A DNA stretch of 64,000 bases from Tenacibaculum sp. 190524A05c (lineage in GTDB: Bacteria > Bacteroidota > Bacteroidia > Flavobacteriales > Flavobacteriaceae), in assembly GCF_964036595.1 (NCBI RefSeq), contig NZ_OZ038523.1:2486501-2550500 (forward strand). Direction: 5' to 3'. The translations under genes were made by a program, and so were the position numbers. Shown here one piece after another: positions 1 through 8,687 of this stretch. Every line of letters begins with the position of its first letter. The first letter of the stretch is position 1. The notes below the pieces were generated by a model that was not told the origin of the DNA, did not search any database, and saw nothing but the letters and a program-made list of their open reading frames with translations.

Positions 1-1352
1 AAGATTTCTGGAATTTTACCCACAATATTTAACTTTAAGTCTGTTTTTTCTTGTGGAGATAATTTTCCTTTCGTTACATTTTCTAACTCATCTAAAACCT
101 CAGAAAGTTGTGAACCAATAAATACAGAAATAATTGCTGGTGGAGCTTCATTTGCTCCTAATCTATGATCATTACTTGCACTTGCAATAGAAGCTCTAAT
201 TAATTCTTCATAATCATGAACAGCTTTAATTGTATTCACAAAAAATGTCAAGAATTGTAGATTTTTCATTGGAGTTTTCCCAGGACTTAATAAGTTAACT
301 CCTGTATTTGTGCTTAGACTCCAGTTATTATGTTTTCCAGATCCGTTAATTCCTTTGAAAGGTTTCTCATGAAATAAAACTTTAAAATTATGTCGTTGCG
401 AAACCTTCTCCATTAAATCCATTAATAAAGAATTATGATCAACGGCTAAATTAGCTTCTTCAAATATAGGTGCAACTTCGAATTGATTTGGAGCAACTTC
501 GTTATGTCTAGTTTTAACAGGAATTCCTAACAGCATACACTCTTGTTCAAGATCTCTCATGAAGTTCATAATACGAGTTGGAATAGATCCAAAATAATGA
601 TCTTCTAATTGCTGTCCCTTAGCTGATGAATGTCCTAAAAGCGTTCTTCCAGTCATCATGATGTCTGGCCTTGATGCTGCAAGCGCTTTATCAATTAAAA
701 AATATTCTTGTTCCCATCCTAAGGTTGCATTTACCTTTGAAACATTCTTATCAAAATATTTACAAACTGCAGTTGCAGATTCATCAATTGCTTGTAAAGC
801 TCTTAGTAAAGGCGCTTTATTATCTAAAGCTTCTCCTGTATATGCAACAAAAACAGTTGGTATACATAAGGTTGTTTCATATATAAATGCATTTGAAGTA
901 GGATCCCAAGCTGTATAACCTCGAGCTTCAAAAGTATTTCGAATACCTCCATTAGGAAAAGACGAAGCATCTGGTTCTTGTTGAACCAATTTTCCACCAT
1001 CAAACAATTCCATCGCCTCGCCATCATTTATAGTTTCAAAAAAAGCATCGTGCTTCTCTGCAGTTGCTCCTGTTAAAGGTTGAAACCAGTGCGTATAATG
1101 AGTAGCGCCTTTTGATAGTGCCCAACTTTTCATACTCACAGCAATTTGATCTGCAATCTTTCTATCTATTTTATATCCAAATTCAATTGCATCTTTAACT
1201 CCTTTATATGCCTCTTTGGTCATATACTGGAGCATTGCTTTATCATTAAAAACGTGCTGAGCAAACAATTCAGATCGTTTCTTATTCTCCTCTATCTTAA
1301 TTACTTTTCTATTTAATGTTTCTTGAAGTGCATTAAATCTAATTGTAGCCAT
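1..1352 (-). CDS. glnN: Glutamine synthetase type III (GlnN), N-terminal part, cut by window edge
   Basis: Large GSIII enzyme, ATP-dependent condensation of glutamate and ammonia in the cytoplasm. The reading frame starts with ATG at 1350-1352 ([17 protein letters not shown]) and stays open to base 1, giving about 450 of the roughly 730 residues usual for the family. Visible catalytic motifs are [27 protein letters not shown] and the ATP/glutamate loop [15 protein letters not shown]. It is divergent from a type II synthetase at 1511, with both promoters inside a 158-bp region containing two palindromic boxes. A TATTTTTG -7 box lies at 1376-1369 on its strand. The C-terminal end is outside the window. 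Assignment is firm; regulation is inferred. Confidence 0.95.
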   Translation of the reverse strand, partial: MATIRFNALQETLNRKVIKIEENKKRSELFAQHVFNDKAMLQYMTKEAYKGVKDAIEFGYKIDRKIADQIAVSMKSWALSKGATHYTHWFQPLTGATAEKHDAFFETINDGEAMELFDGGKLVQQEPDASSFPNGGIRNTFEARGYTAWDPTSNAFIYETTLCIPTVFVAYTGEALDNKAPLLRALQAIDESATAVCKYFDKNVSKVNATLGWEQEYFLIDKALAASRPDIMMTGRTLLGHSSAKGQQLEDHYFGSIPTRIMNFMRDLEQECMLLGIPVKTRHNEVAPNQFEVAPIFEEANLAVDHNSLLMDLMEKVSQRHNFKVLFHEKPFKGINGSGKHNNWSLSTNTGVNLLSPGKTPMKNLQFLTFFVNTIKAVHDYEELIRASIASASNDHRLGANEAPPAIISVFIGSQLSEVLDELENVTKGKLSPQEKTDLKLNIVGKIPEI

Positions 1353-1368
1353 TTTCTGAAATTTGACA

Positions 1369-1376
1369 CAAAAATA
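1369..1376 (-). promoter_or_regulatory. -7 promoter element of glnN
   Basis: On the minus strand this reads TATTTTTG, an exact match to the Bacteroidota -7 consensus TAnnTTTG, 17 bases upstream of the glnN ATG. The first palindrome (1386-1401) lies just upstream, over the expected -33 region. Confidence 0.6.
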
Positions 1377-1383
1377 CTATTAA

Positions 1384-1406
1384 TACCCTAAAATTTTAGG
1401 GGGTAA
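1384..1406. promoter_or_regulatory. Palindromic operator-like box 1 between glutamine synthetases
   Basis: The core CCCTAAAATTTTAGGG at 1386-1401 is a perfect 16-bp palindrome flanked by further C/G and TA bases. Its centre (1393/1394) is 52 bp, about five helical turns, from the centre of box 2. It sits at the -33 position of the glnN promoter. No regulator is encoded next to it, so the binding protein is unknown. Confidence 0.6.
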
Positions 1407-1433
1407 ATTATTTTTTTATCAAAATAAAGAGTT

Positions 1434-1457
1434 TTACCCCTAAAAATTTGGGGGTAA
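1434..1457. promoter_or_regulatory. Palindromic operator-like box 2 between glutamine synthetases
   Basis: A 24-bp near-palindrome with TTACCCC and GGGGGTAA ends and an AT centre, the same design as box 1. The right arm includes TTTG at 1447-1450, which is the candidate -33 element of the type II synthetase promoter, so a bound protein would cover it. Confidence 0.6.
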
Positions 1458-1478
1458 TTAAAAAAATAATCATTTTTG
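1447..1478 (+). promoter_or_regulatory. Promoter of the type II glutamine synthetase
   Basis: TTTG at 1447-1450, 20-bp spacer, then CATTTTTG at 1471-1478, one mismatch from TAnnTTTG. The expected transcription start is near 1482, giving a leader of about 28 nt before the ATG at 1511. Confidence 0.5.
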
Positions 1479-1510
1479 CAGTATAAACTAATTAACGATA
1501 GAAAAAAATC

Positions 1511-2521
1511 ATGGCTAAGTCAAAATTAGAGTACATTTGGTTAGATGGGTATTATCCAACTCAAAACATGCGTAGTAAAACTAAAGTTGTAGAAGATTTT
1601 AGTGGAAAATTAGAGGATTGTCCAATTTGGTCTTTTGATGGATCTTCAACAAAACAAGCTGAAGGTGGAGACTCAGATTGTTTATTAAAGCCAGTAGCTA
1701 TTTATCCAGATCCAGCACGTGATAATGGGTTTTTAGTAATGACTGAAGTTTTAAATGCTGATGGAACTGCTCACGAATCTAACGCAAGAGCTACTATTGA
1801 TGATGATGATAACGATTTCTGGTTCGGATTTGAGCAAGAGTACTTTATTATGGATACTCACACTCAATTACCTTTAGGTTTCCCTATTGGTGGTTACCCT
1901 GGACCTCAAGGAATGTACTACTGTTCTGTTGGTGGAAAAAACACTCACGGTCGTGATTTCGTTGAAGAGCATGCTGATTTATGTATCGCAGCTGGTTTAA
2001 ACTTTGAAGGAATTAACCAAGAGGTTGCTTCTGGACAATGGGAATTCCAATTATTCGCTAAAGGTGCGAAAAAAGCTGGTGATGAAATTTGGGTAGCTCG
2101 TTACTTATTAGATAGATTAACTGAAAAGTATGGATACTATATTGAATACCACCCAAAACCAGTAAAAGGAGATTGGAATGGATCGGGTATGCATGCTAAC
2201 TTCTCAAACACATTATTAAGAACTTGTGGAAGTCAAGAAACTTATGAAAAAGTTTGTGAAGCTTTTAGACCTGTAACTAAAGAACATATTGACGTTTACG
2301 GAGAGTATAACGATCAACGTTTAACAGGTTTACACGAAACTGCATCTATTAACGATTTTAGTTATGGTGTATCAGATAGAGGAGCTTCTATTAGAATTCC
2401 TATTATCACAGTTGAGAAAGGTTGGAAAGGATGGTTAGAAGATCGTCGTCCAGCTTCAAATGCTGATCCATACAAAGTTGCAGGAAGAATTGTAGAAACA
2501 GTAAAAAATGCAAAAATTTAA
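1511..2521 (+). CDS. Glutamine synthetase type II (eukaryotic-like, beta-Grasp)
   Basis: Cytoplasmic ammonia-assimilating glutamate-ammonia ligase of the GSII class, 336 aa, within the usual 330-370 aa. Visible motifs are WSFDGSSTKQA near residues 40-50, FGFEQEYF near 105, NQEVASGQWEFQ near 170, the glutamate loop NGSGMHANFS near 225 and RGASIRIP near 295. ATG at 1511 fits the start MAKSKLEYIWLDGYYPTQ. It is divergent from a GSIII gene, so the cell carries two unrelated synthetase classes back to back. The two palindromic boxes upstream suggest shared nitrogen control. A clear hairpin terminator follows the stop. Confidence 0.95.
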   Translation: MAKSKLEYIWLDGYYPTQNMRSKTKVVEDFSGKLEDCPIWSFDGSSTKQAEGGDSDCLLKPVAIYPDPARDNGFLVMTEVLNADGTAHESNARATIDDDDNDFWFGFEQEYFIMDTHTQLPLGFPIGGYPGPQGMYYCSVGGKNTHGRDFVEEHADLCIAAGLNFEGINQEVASGQWEFQLFAKGAKKAGDEIWVARYLLDRLTEKYGYYIEYHPKPVKGDWNGSGMHANFSNTLLRTCGSQETYEKVCEAFRPVTKEHIDVYGEYNDQRLTGLHETASINDFSYGVSDRGASIRIPIITVEKGWKGWLEDRRPASNADPYKVAGRIVETVKNAKI

Positions 2522-2557
2522 ATCTTAGGATTTATTTAATTTAACATTGTTTTATAG

Positions 2558-2588
2558 AAGCTCGCTTTTTAAGCGGGCTTTTCTTTTA
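2558..2588 (+). terminator. Rho-independent terminator after type II glutamine synthetase
   Basis: Stem AGCTCGCTT / AAGCGGGCT (one T-G pair) with loop TTT, followed by a T-rich tract. It overlaps the end of the convergent antiporter gene. Confidence 0.8.
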
Positions 2589-3533
2589 TACAAATGAAAC
2601 TAGATAAATGAATGTTCCGTAAGCTAGAAACAAAATAAGACCTTTAATTCTACTTAGAATAAATTTCTTTGGAACAAATACTAGCGGAAGAATAACAAAT
2701 GCAAATGCAAGCATCCAAAAGATGTCTCTGGACAATATTTGAGGTTCAGTAATCGGAATTTCTTTTACTAAAGATGTTAATCCTAAAACAGAAGCAATAT
2801 TAAAGATATTTGAACCGATTAAATTCCCAAGAGAAATAGCCTTTTCTCCTTTAACGGCTGCAATAACTGATGCGGCTAATTCTGGAACACTTGTTCCGAT
2901 AGCAATCATTGTAATTGAAATTACCCCTTCGCTAACTCCAACACTTTTAGCTAAAGTCTTCGCTCCATCTACCAAAAATTCCGAACCAAAATAAAGCGCG
3001 ACTCCACCAATAGCCAACCAACCTAATATCTTTCCATATCCTACGGTTGCTAATTTATCATCCACTTCATCATTTTCGACTTCACCTTCATCCTTTGCAG
3101 ATTTTATCAAAACAATTAAAAAGATGATTAATCCTAAAAACAGAGTTAATCCTTCCGTCCTAGTTAACACTTCATCATTCTTTAAGAAATAGTACAGTAA
3201 TAAAGAAAAAACCATCATTACAGGCCAGTTCAACTTGTAAAAATCTTTACTTACGACTATTGGGCCAATAATTGCTGTAATCCCTAAAACCAAACCGATA
3301 TTGGCAATATTAGAACCAATTACATTATTAATTGCAATTGCAGGAGAACCATCCATTGCAGCTTGTAGACTAACCAATAATTCCGGAGCTGAAGTTGCAA
3401 AAGAAACAACCGTCATACCAATAACCATTTTAGAAATATTCAGTTTAAAGGAAAGACCCACAGAAGATCTTACCAAAAACTCTCCCCCTAATACCAACAA
3501 CAATAATCCTAAAATGATATAAGCAATACTCAT
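2586..3533 (-). CDS. Calcium/sodium antiporter (CaCA family, YrbG-like)
   Basis: Inner-membrane cation exchanger of 315 aa with about ten hydrophobic segments. The two inverted alpha repeats that form the ion site are visible: FATSAPELLVSLQAA...NNVIGSNIANIGLVLG near residues 45-85, and GTSVPELAASVIAA...GNLIGSNIFNIASVLG near 213-250. The acidic linker between the halves (DEGEVENDEVDDK near 148-160) is the usual cytoplasmic loop. ATG at 3533. A TATATTCG sequence upstream resembles a -7 box. It is convergent with the glutamine synthetase and probably monocistronic. Exact ion specificity cannot be read from the sequence. Confidence 0.92.
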   Translation of the reverse strand: MSIAYIILGLLLLVLGGEFLVRSSVGLSFKLNISKMVIGMTVVSFATSAPELLVSLQAAMDGSPAIAINNVIGSNIANIGLVLGITAIIGPIVVSKDFYKLNWPVMMVFSLLLYYFLKNDEVLTRTEGLTLFLGLIIFLIVLIKSAKDEGEVENDEVDDKLATVGYGKILGWLAIGGVALYFGSEFLVDGAKTLAKSVGVSEGVISITMIAIGTSVPELAASVIAAVKGEKAISLGNLIGSNIFNIASVLGLTSLVKEIPITEPQILSRDIFWMLAFAFVILPLVFVPKKFILSRIKGLILFLAYGTFIYLVSFV

Positions 3534-4064
3534 GAATTAATTTTTTACGAATATAGGAATATTATACCTGTGAAAAACCATCATTTTTTAACAGAAAAAG
3601 TACCAAAAAATGGCTCTTTTTTCTCGGTCCAAATTTTGACAAAATTGAAAGTTGAAAAAATCAAAACATCAAAAAACACCTCCTTAAGACATGAAGTTTC
3701 CTTTGCTTTTAAAAAACAGTCAAAAAAAGCCCTTTATTTCATTACAGTATTTAATATTAAGTTGTTTTTATAGTTAATATTTACAACTTTAAACAAGACA
3801 AAAAACTTTCATTTTATAACAATATTAACTTTTTTGACTTCATATGTAAATTCAATTTAATTAAATCGTTTCAAAAAGTTTGGAAGTACAATTTCATTCC
3901 CCATATATTGGATAAACAATTTCGAAATTGAACTAATTACTAACGTCAAAAACAACTATATAAAATGATCGTATTTCTATTGAAACTAACTGTTGCCTTA
4001 ACTGAATTTTTATCAAGTTTAATACAGACATTATTTTAATATCAACTTTAAAAACTAATATTAT
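3534..4064. other. 531-bp intergenic region, no supported gene
   Basis: Very AT-rich. A 67-codon open frame at 3570-3773 has no signal peptide or recognisable composition and is not called. A 14-bp perfect palindrome, CAATTTCGAAATTG, lies at 3917-3930, about 135 bp upstream of the SPFH gene. Its role is unknown. Confidence 0.5.
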
Positions 4065-5396
4065 ATGCTAACATTTTTTGGAATATTATTAATCCTTCTC
4101 GGATTCGTATCTATCGTAATCAAGCCTTTTATGGACAAATCAAAAAATCTTGATTGGCTTACTACTCAAAGAAGCATTACCGCAATAATTGTGGGAGCCT
4201 TGATGAGTATTACATCTGGGATGTTCTTTTACGCAGAACCAGGTACGGCATATGCAGTTCAATATCCTTGGGGTGGACAAAAAGCGGTTTTCCAACAAGG
4301 ATTGAAAACTAAAATGTGGGGAAGGTTAATTCCGATTCAATTCGAAATCCCAGTTAAATATGTTATCCCAAATAAAAAGGGACAATTAGGTGATCAAAGT
4401 CAATATGCCTATGTTGATAAGTCTCGCCAATGGGAATTTAACGATGCAGTAAAAGGTAAGATTGCAACATCTATAGTAATCAGTATAGATATTTCAGATG
4501 AAAAACAATTTTTATCAGTTGCTGACAGGAATAAAACAGAAAAGAACCTTATTAGATCTAGGATTATTCCGAATATAGATCAATCTATAAAAAACACTTG
4601 TAAACTAATGGCTGCGCAAGATTATATATCTGGACAGGCTGCAGACTTTGATAGATACTTTCAGGATCAATTAGAAAATGGAATGTATGTTTTAGAAGAG
4701 TATGTAGAAAATCAAAAACCAGAAATTATTGGAGACAGCACTGTGACAAGAACAATACCTAATAAAGAGTCGCGTCAGAAACGATTCAGAATAAAAATGG
4801 AAGATGGTGAGCCTGTTCGAGTAAAAGGGAATTCCCTTAAATCATATGGATTAACAGTTGTACAAGCTGTTGTAACTGAAATTGATTGGGAAGAAACTTT
4901 TGACAACAGATTACAATTACAAAAAGAAGAAGTTGCACAAACACAATTAGAAAAACAACAAGCTGAAAGAGAATTTTATCGTGCACAAAAAGAAAAAGCA
5001 AAAGGAGAAGCTGAAAAAGCAAAAGAAAGAGCTAGGTTAGAAAAAGCCCAAATACAACAAACAATTGCTGCTGAAACTGAAGCTAAAGTTGCTGAGTTCA
5101 ACTTAACAAAGGAAAAGAAACAATATGAAGTTGAACAGTACAAAGCGAAAAGTAAAAAATTAGCTGCGGACGCGCAGGCCTATGAAAATCAAAAATTAGT
5201 AAGTGCAGGACTTACGCCACAGGAAAAAGCAGAATGGGAGTATAAAACCGCAGTGGGAGTTGCTAAAGAGTTAAAGGATTTAAAACTTCCTACGACATAT
5301 ATCGAAGGAAGTACAGGAAATAAGAACAGTGGGAATTTGCTACAATCATTAATTGGTGCTGAATTAGCCAAGAAAATGATTGAAAAGAAAAAGTAG
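4065..5396 (+). CDS. SPFH/band-7 domain membrane protein
   Basis: 443 aa. Two N-terminal membrane segments (about residues 3-22 and 38-57) are followed by a band-7/SPFH-type domain to about residue 280. A long charged, Glu/Lys/Ala/Gln-rich coiled coil follows (about 280-385, with EKAKGEAEKAKERARLEKA), then a short C-terminal tail. This is the flotillin/prohibitin layout; such proteins form oligomeric scaffolds on the membrane. The substrate or partner is not indicated. A perfect 11-bp hairpin follows. No operon partner lies upstream. The family call is good, the cellular role open. Confidence 0.8.
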   Translation: MLTFFGILLILLGFVSIVIKPFMDKSKNLDWLTTQRSITAIIVGALMSITSGMFFYAEPGTAYAVQYPWGGQKAVFQQGLKTKMWGRLIPIQFEIPVKYVIPNKKGQLGDQSQYAYVDKSRQWEFNDAVKGKIATSIVISIDISDEKQFLSVADRNKTEKNLIRSRIIPNIDQSIKNTCKLMAAQDYISGQAADFDRYFQDQLENGMYVLEEYVENQKPEIIGDSTVTRTIPNKESRQKRFRIKMEDGEPVRVKGNSLKSYGLTVVQAVVTEIDWEETFDNRLQLQKEEVAQTQLEKQQAEREFYRAQKEKAKGEAEKAKERARLEKAQIQQTIAAETEAKVAEFNLTKEKKQYEVEQYKAKSKKLAADAQAYENQKLVSAGLTPQEKAEWEYKTAVGVAKELKDLKLPTTYIEGSTGNKNSGNLLQSLIGAELAKKMIEKKK

Positions 5397-5422
5397 AAAA
5401 GAATAATAGAAAAAGAAACTAT

Positions 5423-5453
5423 AAAGTGGTGAGCTGCTATCTCACCACTTTTA
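5423..5453 (+). terminator. Hairpin terminator after the SPFH gene
   Basis: Perfect 11-bp stem AAAGTGGTGAG / CTCACCACTTT with a 7-nt loop. The T tract is short (four T), so efficiency is uncertain. Confidence 0.6.
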
Positions 5454-5489
5454 CTCAATTTTCATTATATTTGATTATACCGACTTATA

Positions 5490-5642
5490 ATGAAAAAACT
5501 AATATTTAAGGCATTAGCCAAGATCAATAAAACTGTTTTTCCATCGTTTACGAAAAAACAGTTGGATATTTCTAAAGCCTCTAAAATGCAATTAGCAATA
5601 ATTGGGTGGAGAGCTTTTGTAACAATGAATTCTTTAGATTAA
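5490..5642 (+). CDS. Conserved-looking small basic protein (50 aa)
   Basis: ATG at 5490, TAA at 5640-5642; the protein begins MKKLIFKALAKINKTVFPSF and ends RAFVTMNSLD. It is lysine-rich with an amphipathic N-terminal half and no signal peptide. I recall short proteins of this kind in Flavobacteriaceae, sometimes labelled SsrA-binding protein, but this is far too short to be SmpB. It lies 17 bp before the DUF2007 gene and is probably co-transcribed. Function unknown. Confidence 0.65.
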   Translation: MKKLIFKALAKINKTVFPSFTKKQLDISKASKMQLAIIGWRAFVTMNSLD

Positions 5643-5659
5643 TTTAATTTTAACGTATT

Positions 5660-5887
5660 ATGAGTGGATATATCAAACTATTTTCTGGAACATCTATTTT
5701 AGTAAATAGATTAGCGTATATTTTAGATGAAACGGGTATCGCTTCAATTGTAAAAGACAATAAAGAATCAGGTAGATTGGCCGGTTTTGGAACATTAGGA
5801 CAATCGGTAGATTTATTAATTAATGAATCTGATTACGAGAAAGCGAAGGAGTCATTAGATTTTTTTCACAAAGAAATTTCTAAATAG
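5660..5887 (+). CDS. DUF2007-type putative signal-transducing protein
   Basis: 75 aa. The pattern FSGTSILVNRLAYILDETGI followed by a hydrophobic strand (VDLLINESDYEKAKESLD) matches the small alpha/beta DUF2007 fold. Such proteins are short, cytoplasmic and of unproven function; the name signal-transducing comes from fold similarity to PII-like proteins. Start at ATG 5660. It immediately precedes the tRNA-Arg gene, the island insertion site. Confidence 0.7.
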   Translation: MSGYIKLFSGTSILVNRLAYILDETGIASIVKDNKESGRLAGFGTLGQSVDLLINESDYEKAKESLDFFHKEISK

Positions 5888-5910
5888 TTTTACAGTTAAG
5901 AAAAATAATA

Positions 5911-5918
5911 TATATTTG
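5911..5918 (+). promoter_or_regulatory. -7 promoter element of the tRNA-Arg gene
   Basis: TATATTTG, an exact TAnnTTTG match, 13 bases before the first base of the tRNA. Confidence 0.6.
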
Positions 5919-5931
5919 CATCCGCAAAAAC

Positions 5932-6005
5932 GGCCTCGTAGCATAACTGAATAGTGCACTTGATTACGGCTCAAGAGGTTGCAGGTTTGAATCCTGCCGA
6001 GGTCA
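5932..6005 (+). tRNA. tRNA-Arg (anticodon ACG)
   Basis: Full cloverleaf: acceptor GGCCTCG (5932-5938) pairs with CGAGGTC (5998-6004, one G-T). The D arm closes with GCA/TGC. The anticodon stem is CTTGA/TCAAG with loop TTACGGC, giving ACG. The T arm is GCAGG-TTTGAAT-CCTGC, and the discriminator is A. CCA is not encoded. The 3' 46 bases of the tRNA belong to a 49-bp direct repeat found again at 19222-19270, so this gene is the attachment site of the island that follows. Confidence 0.95.
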
Positions 6006-6008
6006 CAA
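5960..6008 (+). repeat. Left attachment repeat (3' part of tRNA-Arg)
   Basis: 49 bp from the anticodon stem to three bases beyond the tRNA, identical to 19222-19270. It restores a complete tRNA at the left end, as is usual for tRNA-integrated elements. Similarity continues past the repeat into the terminator hairpin. Confidence 0.9.
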
Positions 6009-6018
6009 GTAACAACAA

Positions 6019-6052
6019 GGGTTTCAAGAAATTGAGACCCTTTTTTATTTTT
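6019..6052 (+). terminator. Terminator of tRNA-Arg (island-borne copy)
   Basis: Stem GGGTTTCAA / TTGAGACCC around a GAAA tetraloop, then a T-rich run. The hairpin at 19277-19296 beyond the right repeat is nearly the same sequence. Confidence 0.8.
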
Positions 6053-6053
6053 A

Positions 6054-6523
6054 CATTTGCACAAGAATTGCACATAATAAAGGAGTTACTGATTTCTAAT
6101 ATATTATATTTTATCTTGCATTATCTTTTCATAAAAACATCATAAAAACCTAGAAAACAAACAGTTAAACATTGTTTTCGATTTAAATATTTTAAATATT
6201 AAACTTTATTCATTTAACTTTAGGTCTGTTACTCTTGACTAAACAAACAGACAATTCTTTGCAAGAACCTTTATAAACTATAATCTAGGTGCTTTTCATT
6301 AGACAAACACTGATTAATAATTATATGCCATCACTAATAATAAATTATAAAGATTATATAGTAATGATTTTCAACACATATCTAAGTAGATAGAGTTTGT
6401 AAAGACAAAAAAAATTAAACACTAAATTCTTGGAAGCAACTCCATGGGTTTAATTTCTTTATTTTACCAATTCGAAAAAACACTCAAAATCACCTCCTCT
6501 AAGTCCATATAAATAGTAAAACA
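6054..6523. other. 470-bp non-coding left end of the island
   Basis: AT-rich with no open frame of interest on either strand, no recombinase remnant that I can recognise, and no clear terminator for the minus-strand operon ending at 6524. Confidence 0.5.
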
Positions 6524-7633
6524 CTATACTAAACCATCTCTATCTATTCCCTTAAGTAAAACATCTTCTTTTTCAATAAAAGGATCATACCAATCTCCTT
6601 TTGATCTAGCCCATTCAATCCATTGTTTCTTTTCCTCATCAAAAGTGTTATTTTCTTTTTCTAAACGTTCAAATTTATCAATGTAATTTCTAATATATAG
6701 GTTTTTTTGATGCCTATCTGCTAAGCTAAATAAGTTTTTAAATTCATCAATTTCTTGATTCCTTTTTATTTTGAAGTCTTCCTCTTGTTTCTTTTTAATC
6801 TCATATTGTTTGCGCCATTCCTCCCTTTCAATTCTTTTCTTTTTTTCTTCTTTTGCCCTAAGTTCAATTGTTGCAATTATTGATGATATTTTAGTCTCTA
6901 ATGGATTTTTATCAGAATCTTTCCATTGTCTTTCAGGGTATATATCTTCCAGTTTGAAAGTTAAAACCCCAGATGGCTCTAAATCAAACCTATCCCAACC
7001 ATTATCATTAACTCGTATTCTTTTAAGAGACTCTCTTAACCGTATCTTAATTGGTTCTTCATTAATAACTACACAAGTTCCCCTATCAAATTTTATTTCA
7101 AATCCTTTTTTCTTGAAAGCCTTTATCAAAGTATCCATAATTCTCAACGACCTAGATATATTCTTTTTTGATACTTCTATGTTTAAAATTCCATTTGATG
7201 ACACAATTAAGCCTTTCGAATTACCCCATTCTCTTATTTTCTTATTCTTTAAATCTTTTCTAGCTGATATAATTAAGGGATCAAACTTCGTTATCTTCTC
7301 AGGAACAGTATGCTTTATTGACTTATCATTTTCAACCTGTCTTTTTAAAATTTGAAACTCTGATAAACCTAAATGAATTTCTTTTTCTCCCTCTTTTCTA
7401 ATTTTTAATTCAATTATAATATCATCGTCTCCTTTCGGCAGAGGTGTAACCTCTACTTTCTTGTTAAATTTTATTTTTGACCAATACCCAGATTTAGGAA
7501 ATGGTATATTGTGCTTGATACATATTTTACGTAAACCATTATCAGAATAAGAATACTCCTTAGCTAATTGAACCAATGGTTTTGACCAAACTAAATTATA
7601 AAGTTCTCTCCTGCTAATTTTATTCTCCCTCAT
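6524..7633 (-). CDS. Uncharacterised HTH plus coiled-coil protein, last gene of the defence operon
   Basis: 369 aa, soluble, highly charged. Residues about 8-52 (SRRELYNLVWSKPLVQLAKE ... GLRKICIKHNIPFPKSGYW) look like a helix-turn-helix of a recurrent bacterial family with the pattern R-E-L-Y-x-x-V-W-x-x-P ... G-Y-W, whose function I do not know. A mixed middle region follows, then a Lys/Glu/Arg coiled coil (about 255-300) and an acidic C terminus. No nuclease, kinase or recombinase motif is visible. Its start overlaps the end of the HNH gene by 14 bp, so translational coupling to the ATPase/HNH pair is likely. It could be a third subunit, a regulator, or an unrelated passenger. Confidence 0.7.
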   Translation of the reverse strand: MRENKISRRELYNLVWSKPLVQLAKEYSYSDNGLRKICIKHNIPFPKSGYWSKIKFNKKVEVTPLPKGDDDIIIELKIRKEGEKEIHLGLSEFQILKRQVENDKSIKHTVPEKITKFDPLIISARKDLKNKKIREWGNSKGLIVSSNGILNIEVSKKNISRSLRIMDTLIKAFKKKGFEIKFDRGTCVVINEEPIKIRLRESLKRIRVNDNGWDRFDLEPSGVLTFKLEDIYPERQWKDSDKNPLETKISSIIATIELRAKEEKKKRIEREEWRKQYEIKKKQEEDFKIKRNQEIDEFKNLFSLADRHQKNLYIRNYIDKFERLEKENNTFDEEKKQWIEWARSKGDWYDPFIEKEDVLLKGIDRDGLV

Positions 7634-8681
7634 TTATAATATTCAATTCTTTCAAAATATCCTTTTTCATTTTACTAAAAGGTCTTTTACTAAAATCTTT
7701 TTCATCATAATAAACACCGAAAGCCAATCTATACAATTCTTCTTGTGAAATATTTAAACCATTATAGGTATTAGAACTTAAGATTGAAAGATATCTTTCA
7801 CTATAAGCCTGTTTTATTTTAAGTAATTCTTTCAGTTCCTCGGTATGAGCATTATAAACCTCTTCTATTTTGTAAGACCTCATTGTTCTCCTTACTACGT
7901 GATCGTTATTTGGATATAATAATTTGATTGCAAATCCAGACTTAGTTTTAGAAGAATACCTATAACTAAACTTAAAATCTTTATTATTAATTTTATCTAG
8001 ATAAGGATGAATGTATACACCTATCTTAAAAATCTGATCACCTTTAATAGAAGTATTACATGTTGAACAACTAGGAATTAAATTATAAAATGACAAAGCT
8101 AAGAGTGAAAGTTTCTTTTTGGGATACCAATGATCAAATTGAGGGCGAATAATTTTCTCACCATTCTCAGAAACTACTGTATTGGTATAATTACGATTAC
8201 AATAAGTACATGTATTTTTATCAAGTTTTGATGAAAGAATATAAGCATTATATTTTTTCTCTTTTTTTATAAATGTTGAATATGAAAAAACCTTTAAAAG
8301 CTTTATATTAAGTTTTTTAAACCTTGAAATAAGCCTTTTTTGAGGTATAGTCCTATCAGACTCTTTAATTGAAAGAAAGTTAATATAATCATTAAATTCT
8401 GATAAGCGAAAATGCGTTGCGGAAAGATAAAATCTTTCTAAAACATTCCATAAAAAATCAGGTTTAGCCCTAATAATCTCATCAATTCTTTCCCTCGTTA
8501 AATACCTTTGGATTCTAACTGACAACTCATGTTTAACCTTTCTAGTTTCTGGACAAACTTTACAACTAGAATCATTACACCCAATTCCCGTTAGTCTTTT
8601 ATAAACCAAACAAACAATATTGTTGGCATGCATTTTAATTGCCTGTTGTACAACTAGATTTTCTGGATACAAGTATATCAT
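7620..8681 (-). CDS. HNH endonuclease, Septu PtuB-like
   Basis: 353 aa. The HNH/His-Me finger core is intact: C158-T-Y-C161, the FDHWYPK segment with D183-H184, then LSFYNLIPSCSTCNTSIKG with N200, C205, C208, N209 and K213. The SFYNLIPSC..CN..KG signature is the one seen in PtuB-like nucleases paired with SMC/ABC-type ATPases. An N-terminal Cys cluster (C35, C40, C43) may bind a second zinc. It is longer than a typical PtuB (about 200-250 aa). It lies 6 bp after the ATPase gene and overlaps the next gene. Predicted role: effector nuclease of an anti-phage module; DNA target unknown. Confidence 0.82.
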   Translation of the reverse strand: MIYLYPENLVVQQAIKMHANNIVCLVYKRLTGIGCNDSSCKVCPETRKVKHELSVRIQRYLTRERIDEIIRAKPDFLWNVLERFYLSATHFRLSEFNDYINFLSIKESDRTIPQKRLISRFKKLNIKLLKVFSYSTFIKKEKKYNAYILSSKLDKNTCTYCNRNYTNTVVSENGEKIIRPQFDHWYPKKKLSLLALSFYNLIPSCSTCNTSIKGDQIFKIGVYIHPYLDKINNKDFKFSYRYSSKTKSGFAIKLLYPNNDHVVRRTMRSYKIEEVYNAHTEELKELLKIKQAYSERYLSILSSNTYNGLNISQEELYRLAFGVYYDEKDFSKRPFSKMKKDILKELNIINEGE

Positions 8682-8687
8682 TATTCA

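Noticed and set aside
3570-3773. 67-codon open frame in the 531-bp gap
   Set aside because: No signal, domain or codon pattern; composition is that of AT-rich non-coding DNA.
5490-5642. SmpB (SsrA-binding protein)
   Set aside because: Similar short proteins carry this label, but 50 aa is far too short for SmpB and no SmpB motif is visible.
6771-7355. 194-codon open frame on the plus strand
   Set aside because: It runs antisense through the HTH/coiled-coil gene and has the Ser/Phe/Ile/Leu-rich look of a reverse-strand shadow.
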